64,000 nucleotides of DNA, from contig CM057144.1 in the NCBI GenBank assembly GCA_029964075.1, positions 10,315,281 through 10,379,280 of the forward strand, given 5' to 3'. The notes under the pieces are model-generated. The model worked only from the letters and a program-made list of their open reading frames with translations, ran no database searches and had not been told where the DNA came from. The stretch's first letter is position 1; each line of letters opens with the position of its first letter. The DNA comes from Patiria pectinifera (taxonomy: Eukaryota; Echinodermata; Asteroidea; Valvatida; Asterinidae). Position numbers and translations under genes: made by a program. Positions 55,926-64,000 of this stretch are shown piece by piece.

Positions 55926-58100
55926 GATCGCCACAAAAACAACTAGACATATGTTTGTGGACAAACATAGGGCTGTTTCGGCATTATGTTACAGACTGAT
56001 AGGTAATGCAGGTGTAGTAAAAAGAAAATGAAATTTTTTTTTTATAGGCTGTAGAAAATGCAGCTTTTCAAAAATCAATAAACAAAATTAGGTGATGACG
56101 TCATCATGACGTCATAGTCTTGGCATAATTTTTGTATGAGGGTCTTCCTTGGCTGTAACATTGATGACGATTCCAGATCGCCAAGTTATAGAAATGGTGG
56201 CTTGAAAACGTGTACAAAGTCAATGGGCTAACACGTGTACAAAGTTAACGGGCTAAAAAAAAAATCCCATTGCAGAAAAATTGCACCTTTAAATTTGTAA
56301 TTTGCCTTTGAACTGAAACATTTTAATGAAATATTACTTGATATTCTGACCCTTAGGAACATGTTCAATCGAATGACAGCGCAAAAAAAAAATACGATTT
56401 CTCTTTCCTTCTCATAGTAATTCTCGGCTGAAGTTTAGAACTACTCAGTAAGATATCAGTGTTGTATAGGAAAAGACTCTTGTGGAAAATCCCACTGCAG
56501 AAAAACTGCACCTTTAAATACGTAACATAGGGCTTTTCGGCATTATGATTTTTTATTATACGTCCCTGACTAAGTGCATGCATGAACATAAAATCTGTCA
56601 AAATTAGCCAAAAATCGGCTAAAACGGTCACTGTGATGTGGACAGGATTTGACCTCGGCAACACGTGCTCTGCAGGCTGACTGACATACGATGTATGTGC
56701 GTAACGTACGTGTATGTACATGTACATATAGACGTTCTGTGCATGTTTTAGAGCAGAGGTATTGTCAACCTGAAGTTTGAAGCGTGCGCAGGGCATGTCA
56801 GAGTTCGCTTATCGCCTCGAAGCTTTGAAATGTTTGAGACCTACCCTTAAATCGACAATTAAAGTAAAAACTAACATAAAAACTGCCATGGTTGATTTTT
56901 CAGGAATTTTCAAATGAAAAAGGGTCTTTTTATTATAACTTCCGATCTGATGACGTCATACGCCTAAAACTTCGCACACGTCTCAAGTGGGTCAAGGTCA
57001 TCATATACACCAATATTTATGCGACAAACTTCGCCACAGACATCTATTCAAAATACATTTTTGCAAATTTTCAACCAGTCGCTAGAGGGCGCTCGAAGAT
57101 TGCATGACGTCATTGGTAGATGATTTGAAGAATAATTTTAGCCAAGAGACTAACACCGTTAAAAGCAAGTTCGTATCTATTAGCATTTTTAAATAATAAG
57201 CCACTTCCGGTTTTGGCCTTTTTCGACCGGAAGCAAGGGTCACGTGATTTCACGCACACTAAATGAAATAAAGACCTTAACCTACTCTACCACTTGCCGG
57301 TAACAGAATGCTGCGGACGCGTACGGTTGATTTCTTATGCATTTTTAAATATTAAAAGTGTCACAATTTAATTGCCTATAAATACACACCGGATGACGTC
57401 ATCATGACGTCATCATTACACAATGTTGTTTGAATTAGGGTCTTTGCTTGGACAAAGATTGGTGCAAATGAATTACTGGCAAAGAGTCAAAAATGCCCTT
57501 TGAAAATCGACAATTTTTTTGGATTTCTGTATACAAAGTGTATGGGAAAAATTAAATATTCAAAATTCTATAATAAATTAGTAGATGACGTCACCATGAC
57601 GTCAATCTTCGGGGCACATCTTCAGATGCTGGTCTAAGTGTGTGCCGAGTATATAGTCAATCGGATTGATTTTATTGCCCAAAGTGCCTTCCACTGTAAA
57701 AACGTGTACAAATGCTATGGGGAATGGCTGAAAAAGAAGAAAAAAAAATTAAACTAGACGGACGTTGTGTTTGTAGGTAAACAAACACCGAGCTGTTTCG
57801 GTGTTTTTTCTGTCTTTGAATGAAAAAGATTGACGTGGCCATCGGCGGCTATCGAACCCAGAACCTTTGTGTGGGGATTCCAAGTTTTTGCCGTGTGTGC
57901 CAAGTGTGTGAAGTCGATTTATGTCAGACGTCCTAAATCCACGTGGTTCAATGTGTGCGCAGTCCTCTTTTCTTTACGTTTGGGAATGGGTGCGCGTGCA
58001 AAGCGTACATGTAGGTGGGTGATTCCATAAATTTAGGGTCCAATTCCAATTTTGGTGTCCGAGTTACATCTGACTTGTGTAAGATTTTGTAATTCAGGAC
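55926..58100. repeat. diverged members of the satellite/hairpin family
   Basis: Carries the same modules as the satellite further right: 'TATGTTTGTGGACAAACATA' with GCTGTTTCGG near 55950, a degraded version near 57770, 'GTGTACAAAGTC..TGGGCTAA' blocks, and TGACGTCA octamers near 56096-56112, 57105, 57393-57410 and 57585-57602. More diverged than the 59-64 kb array. Confidence 0.6.
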
Positions 58101-58923
58101 ACATGTCTCTGATTCTAAGAGTGATTATGTAAAGCAAACTACCTGGTAAACAAATGAAAAATAGTGTGAAGTCATTTTTATTGACACTTGAATGGCAAAT
58201 TAACAGGTCCGGTGTAACAGGGACACCAAAAATGTCACACTTTTGGACCCCTTATTTATGGACATACCCAGGTGCGCAGATGATGATAGCGGGTCGAGGA
58301 TAGATTTAGGAAAGTGTCAAAGTGTACCTGTATTTAGCAACTTATTTCTGGTGTCTATATTTGAAGTAGGAAAAACGAAATGTGTTCAACTATGTTGGGA
58401 GTGAAAATACCAATAGTACTGAGCAGACGAGAAGGGAATTAAATTTAATGACGTCTTGGAAAGAATTCCATAAACGGACTCCAGTTATTTTCCTATATAT
58501 GACTTGAAAAGTACCAAAAGTTGTAAATCTGACGAAGAAACGGAAATTTAGGAGGGGAAAAAAATCAAGATTTTCTTTAAAAATACTTTGACGTTTCCTG
58601 TCATGGCCCATAGAGGTGGAGGCTTATATGGAATTCTTTCCAGTGTTCCTAACGTGGCGCACTTGAACAAATCCCCAAAAATCCCACATTAACATTTAAG
58701 AAATTCTTTAAAGTTGCTAACTTCTGATAAATCATGATTATCCCAACTCACATACCCAACTACAAGTTCATCACATTTATGTAAGCCGCATAATCTGTGG
58801 CATCATGACTGTACCGCTTAGAGTGCGCGGGGACCTGGCCAGCTGTAGGGCGGCAAGCATGCACGCGCACGATGTCAAAATGTCAAGTTGGATAACGGTC
58901 GAGTTGTCCGACCCCTTGGGTAC

Positions 58924-59140
58924 AAAGCCTATGGAGAAAACAACGTGCACAATGCCTATGGAGAAAAGAACGTGTACAAACCCTATGGAGAAAAGAACGT
59001 GTACAAACCCTATGGAGAAAAGAACGTGTACAAACCCTATGGAGAAAAGAACGTGTACAAAACCTATGGAGAAAAGAACGTGTACAAACCCTATGGAGAA
59101 AAGAACGTGTACAAACCCTATGGACAAAAAATGCACCTTT
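58924..59140 (+). repeat. 27-bp tandem array, 8 copies
   Basis: Unit CCTATGGAGAAAAGAACGTG plus TACAAAC; the six middle copies are nearly identical, the first and last are diverged. The unit equals the 'GTGTACAAACCCTATGG' segment of the neighbouring satellite, so it arose by local expansion of that part. As 27 is a multiple of three, all frames on both strands are open here; no protein is inferred. Confidence 0.9.
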
Positions 59141-59149
59141 AATGTTACG

Positions 59150-62100
59150 TAACTTGACACTTGATGACGTCATGATTACGAATTTCTTCTAGGACCATCT
59201 GTGGATGGTGGTCTAAGTGTGTGCCAAGTATGAGGTTGATGCACTTTTAGAAAGCGCCAAAGTGCCCTTGCAGAAGAAAAAACGTGTACAAACCCTATGG
59301 AGAAGAGTCTGAAAGAGAAAAAGAAAAAAACTAGAAATGTGTTTGTGGACAAACACAAGCTGTTTCGGATATTTGAAATACTCTGAGCACGGGATGAACA
59401 CTCAGTGACGTCACTATAAATGTCATCTATAACAGCACATTATAATATGTACATTTCAAGTTACAACCAAATCGAACATTTTAGTTCTGTAGATATAGAC
59501 CTATAAAAGAATAAAATGCCCCTTTAAGGGACTTCACATGATATTTGATGATGATGTCACTTCAATTTCCATCTATAACACATCCATGTGAATATGCATA
59601 CCAAAGTTTAACCCAATCAGACTTGTACTCCGAAGTTCAGTTTAAAGAAAAACGTGCACAAAACCAATAGGGAAACAATGCATCTTTAATGTGATGTAAC
59701 CTGACACATCATGACGCCACGATGACGAATTTCTTGTAGGACCATCTATGGGTAGTGGTCTAAGTGTGTACCAAGTATAAAGTCGATCAAATTTACGAAA
59801 GTGCCAAAGTGGAGCGTTTTAAAACCTATGGGGAAAATGTGCATCTTTAATGTGAAGTAACGTGACATCTGATGACGTCACAATCACGTATTTCTTCAAG
59901 GACCATCTGTTGGTGATGGTCTAAGTGTGTACCAAGTGTAACGTCGATCGGATTTACGAAAGTGCCGAAATGGAGCGTTTTAAAACATGTACAAACCCTA
60001 TGGGGAAAAATGCACCTTTAATGTGACGTAACCTGACACTTGATAACGTCACGGTCACGAATTTCGTCTAGGACCATCTGTGGGTGGAAGTCTAAGTGTG
60101 TACCAAGTATAAAGTCGATTAAATTTACGAAAGTGCCAAAAAGCGGAGCGTTTTAAAACGTGTACAAACCTATGGGGAAAATGTGCATCTTTAATGTAAA
60201 GTAACGTGACACCTGATGACGTCACGATCACGAATTTCTTCAAAAACCATTTGTGGGTGATGGTCAAAGTGTGTACCAAGTGTAACGTCGATCAGATTTA
60301 CGAAAGTGCCGAAATGGAGCATTTTAAAACATGTACAAACCCTGTGGGGAAAATGCATCTTTAATGTGACGTAACCTGACTCTTAATGACGTCACGATCA
60401 CGAATTTCTTCTACGACCATCTGTGGGTGGTGGTCTAATTATGAATTAAGTTTAAAGTCGATCGGATTTACGAAGATGCCAAACTGGAGTGTTTTAAAAC
60501 GTGTACAAAACATATGGGGAAAAATGCATCTTTAATGTGACGTAACCTGACACCTGATGACGTCACGATCACAAATTTCTTCTAGGACCATCTGTGGGTG
60601 GTGGTCTAAGTATGTACCAAGTCTGAAATCAATCGGATTTATAAAAGTGGCAAAGTGGACTGCCAGAAGAAACGTGTGTTAAACCTATGGAGAAAAAGTC
60701 TGAAAAAGGAGAAGAAAAAAAAAAAAAAGAAAAAAGAAAACTAGAAATGTGTTTGTGGACAAACACAAGCTGTTTCGGATATTTGAAATACTCTGTACAC
60801 GTGACGAACAATCAGTGACGTCACTATAAATGTCATCTATACCAGCACATCATAATACGTACATCAAGTTACATGTACAACCAATCGAACATTATAGTTC
60901 TGTAGATGACCTATTAAAGAATAAAATGTCCCTTTAAGGGACGTCACATGACATTTGATGATGACGTGACCATCTCAGGGTAGTAGTCTTATTGTGTATT
61001 ATACCAAGTATAAAGGCGATCGAATTTACGAAAGTGCCAAAGAGGAGTGTTTTAAAACGTGTACAAAACCTATGGGGAAAATGTGCATCTTTAATGTGAA
61101 GTAACGTGACACCTGATGACGTCACGATCACGAATTTCTTCTAGGACCATCTGTGGGTGATGGTTGAAGTATGTCCCAAGTGTAACGTCGATCGGATGTA
61201 CGAAAGTGCCGAAATGGAGCGTTTTAAAACGTGTACAAACCCTATGGGGTAAAGTGTATCTTTAATGTGACGTAACCTGACACTTGATGACGTCACGATC
61301 ATGAATTTCGTCTAGGACCGTCTGTGGGTGGTGGTCTTAGTATGAATTAAGTCTAAAGTCGATCGGATTTACGAAGATGCCAAACTGGAGTGTTTTAAAA
61401 CGTGTACAAAACATATGGGGGAAAATACATCTTTAATGTAACGTAACCCGACACCTGATGACGTCACAATCACAAATTTCTTCTAGGACCATGTGTGGGT
61501 GGTGTTCTAAGTATGTACCAAGTCTGAAATCAATCGGATTTAAAAAAGTGCCAAAGTGGACTGGTAGAAGAAACGTGTGTAAAACCTATGGAGAAAAAGG
61601 TGGAAAAAGGAGAAAAAAATAAAAACTAGAAATGTGTTTGTGGACAAACACAGCTGTTTCGGATTTTTGAAATACTCTGTGCATATGATGAACACTTGAT
61701 GACGTCACTTTAAATGTTATCTATAACACAGCACATTACACGTACATATCAAGTTACGTACAGCCAAATCGAACATATAAATATAGACCTTTAATAGAAA
61801 AAAATATGCCCCTTTAATGGACGTCACGTGACATGTGGTGACGTCACTTCAACTTTCATCTGTAACACATCCCTGTGTATGTGCATACCAAGTTTCCACC
61901 CAATCGGACTTGTACTTCAGAAGTTATAGCGATTTGAAAAATGCACGTTTAATATGATGTCAAGTGACACATGATGACGTCATCATTACGAAAATCATCA
62001 GGACCATCTTTGGTTGCTGGTCTAAGTGTCTGCCAAGTGTACATGTAAAGTCAATCAGACATATGAAAGTGCCAAAGTGTGTGGTTTGAAGAAACACGTG

Positions 62101-64000
62101 TACATGTACAAAACCTTTGTTGAAAATGCATCTTTGATGTGACGTAACCTGACACCTGATGACTGTACGATCACGAATTTCTTTTAGTTCCATCTGTGGG
62201 TAGTGGTCCAAGTATGTACCAAGTCTGAAGTCAATCAGATTTACGAAAGTGCCCAAAGTGGAGTATTTTAAAATGTGTACAAAACAAATGGGGAAAAATG
62301 CTTCTTTAATGTGATGTAACTTGACACCTGATGAATGTACGATCACGAATTTCTTCTCGGAGCATCTGTTGGTGGTGATTTTAGTCTGTACCAAGTCTGA
62401 AGTTGATCAGATTTACGAAAGTGCCCAAAGTGGAGTGTTTTAAAACGTGTACAAAACATATGGGGAAAAATGCATTTTCAATGTGACATAACCCGACACC
62501 TGATGACGTCATGATCACAATTTTCGTCTAGGACCATCTGGGGGTGGTGGTCTAAGTATGTACCAAGTCTCATGTCAATCGGGTTTACGAAAGTGCCAAA
62601 GTGCCCTGGTAGAAGAAAAACGTGTACAAAACCTATGGAGAAAAAGTGGAAAAATAAGAAAAAAAAAAAAAACTAGAGATGTGTTTGTGGACAAACACAA
62701 GCTGTTTCGGATATTCGAAATATTCTGTGCACGCGATGAACAATCAGTGACGTCACTAAAAATGTCATCTATAAAAGCACACTATACATAAATGTCAAGT
62801 TATTTCCAAATCGAACATATAGGTCTGTAAATATAGGCCTATAAAGAACAAAATGCCCCTTTAAGGGACGTCACATGACATTTCATAATGACATCACATG
62901 AATTTTCATCTATAACCCATCTCGGCATTGGTACGATCACGAATTTCTTCTAGGACCATCTGTGGGTGGTAGTCTAAGTGTGTACCAGGTCTAACGTCGA
63001 TCGCATAATTTACAAAAGTGCCAAAGTACCGGTAGAGTGTTTTAAAACGTGTACAAACCCTATGGGGAAAAATGCATCTTTAATGTGATGTAACCCAACA
63101 CCTGATGACGGCACGATCACTAATTTCTTCTTGGACCATCTGTGGGTGGTGGTCTAAGTATGTATCAAGACTGAGATCGATCGGATTTACGAAGGTGCCA
63201 AAGTGGAGTGTTTTAAAACGTGTACAAAACATATGGGGAAAAACGCATCTTTAATGTGACGTAACCCAACACCTGATGACGCCACGATCACTAATTACTT
63301 CTTGGACCATCTGTGGATGGTGGTCGAAGTATGTATTAAGCCTGAGGTCGATCGCATTTATGAAGGTGCCAAGGTGAAGTGTTTTATAACGTGTACAAAA
63401 CATATGGGGAAAATGTGCGTTTTTAATGTGAAGTAACGTGACACCTGATGACGTCACGATCACGAATTTCTTCAAGGACCATCTGTGGGTGATGGTCTAA
63501 GTGTGTACCAAGTGTAACGTTGATCGGATTTACGAAAGTGCCGAAATGGAGCGTTTTAATATAATAATGTACAAACCCTATGGGGAAAAATGCATCTTTA
63601 ATGTGACGTAACCCGACACTTGATGACGTCACGATCACGAATTTCGTCTAGAACCATCTGTGGATGGTGGTCTAAGTATGAATTAAGTTTAAAGTCGATC
63701 GGATTTACAAAGATGCCAAACTGGAGTGTTTTAAAACGTGTACAAAACATTTGGGGAAAAATGCATCTTTAATGTGACGTAACCTGACACCTGATGACGT
63801 CACGATCACAAATTTCTTCTAGGACCATCTGTGGGTGGTGGTCTAAGTGTGTATCAAGACTGAGATCGATCGGATTTACGAAGGTGCCAAAGTGGAGTGT
63901 TTTAAAACGTGTACAAAACATATGGGGAAAAACGCATCTTTAATGTGACGTAACCCAACACCTGATGACGCCACGATCACTAATTTCTTCTTGGACCATC
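59150..64000 (+). repeat. ~170-bp satellite with higher-order hairpin blocks
   Basis: The monomer contains in order: TGATGACGTCACGATCACGA, ATTTCTTCTAGGACCATCTG, TGGGTGGTGGTCTAAGT, GTACCAAGT, CGATCGGATTTACGAAAGTG, CCAAAGTGGAGTGTTTTAAA, ACGTGTACAAAACCTATGGG and GAAAAATGCATCTTTAATGT. Successive TGACGTCAC starts at about 59874, 60044, 60217, 60388 and 60557 give a 169-173 bp period. A different block, with CTAGAAATGTGTTTGTGG and the hairpin, interrupts the array near 59335, 60741, 61623 and 62672. The array continues past the window. No genes. Confidence 0.9.
60737..60780. repeat. recurrent palindrome TGTGTTTGTGGACAAACACA
   Basis: TGTGTTTGT and ACAAACACA form a 9-bp stem around GG, preceded by A(n)CTAGAA and followed by AGCTGTTTCGG. 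Identical copies stand near 59338, 61630 and 62680. On the minus strand the hairpin is followed by TTTCTAGT. Confidence 0.8.

Noticed and set aside
58777..59173. Repetitive proteins with repeats such as NVYKPYGEK or GFVHVLFSI
   Set aside because: A 27-bp tandem array keeps all frames open; there is no start context, splice signal or domain.
59330..62710. Canonical Helitron call for the hairpin blocks
   Set aside because: CTAG lies only 3 bases from the hairpin and no TC 5' end or RepHel frame was seen; kept only as a hypothesis.
60055..63640. Minus-strand frames of 65-144 codons in the satellite
   Set aside because: They restart in each monomer with the same words and are broken irregularly; satellite DNA, not genes.
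1..64000. tRNA, rRNA or other structural RNA genes
   Set aside because: I looked for cloverleaf-like box A/B sequences and rRNA blocks and saw none that I could defend by eye.

Overview
The window looks like the nuclear genome of a marine invertebrate deuterostome, probably an echinoderm, hemichordate or cephalochordate. Three things point there: intron-bearing metazoan genes (a galactose 3-O-sulfotransferase, remains of a cholinesterase-type carboxylesterase and of an SLC22-type transporter), a Gmr1-type Ty3/gypsy element (a lineage described from deuterostomes), and many ACATGTACATGT-like tracts. The species is inferred, not shown. Host coding sequence is sparse and most of the 64 kb is transposons, their fossils and satellite DNA. 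A run of exactly 500 N at 36001-36500 is an assembly gap.

Layout. 0.8-1.9 kb: last coding exon of a Gal3ST-family sulfotransferase. 2.1-3.4 kb: fold-back element with about 155-bp tandem units. 4.1-4.9 kb: decayed SLC22-like transporter pieces. 5-11.3 kb: short non-autonomous DNA elements, including a 15-unit palindrome array at 9.6 kb and a MITE inside a MITE at 10.6-11.3 kb. 12.8-35.5 kb: a carboxylesterase pseudogene on the + strand, whose intron holds a 19.4-kb DNA transposon (13680-33073). 36.5-38.3 kb: BEL/Pao fragment. 38.3-42.8 kb: AT-rich DNA with a 140-bp tandem repeat and a TTAA-flanked MITE. 42.8-50.8 kb: an 8-kb Ty3/gypsy element with two 1.6-kb LTRs and integrase upstream of reverse transcriptase. 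51.3-53.7 kb: a LINE fragment and a Penelope-like fragment. 55.9-64 kb: a satellite field of about 170-bp monomers carrying CRE octamers and a recurring hairpin.

The most interesting object is the 19.4-kb element at 13680-33073. It has 24-bp terminal inverted repeats with two mismatches, TTAA on both sides, and two convergent multi-exon genes that each start about 385 bp inside an end. The minus-strand gene (12 exons) joins an N-terminal THAP zinc finger to a DDE-type transposase core with a DVWH motif; together with TTAA this fits the Kolobok superfamily. The plus-strand gene encodes a cysteine-rich protein like the cytoplasmic C-terminal (ballast) domain of P2X7 receptors. The transposase introns have collected a truncated RTE-like LINE and an L1/Tx1-like LINE, and the latter is itself split by a Penelope-like element with a 14-bp target duplication and a long intact RT/GIY-YIG reading frame. 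The transposase has an in-frame TAA in exon 7 and one unresolved exon phase, so this copy is probably inactive.

The esterase around it is dead in several independent ways: an in-frame TGA, no exon for the serine nucleophile, a 433-bp MITE inside an exon with a 9-bp duplication, and a frameshift. Splice sites and coordinates were read by eye and may be off by one or two bases, especially near homopolymers.
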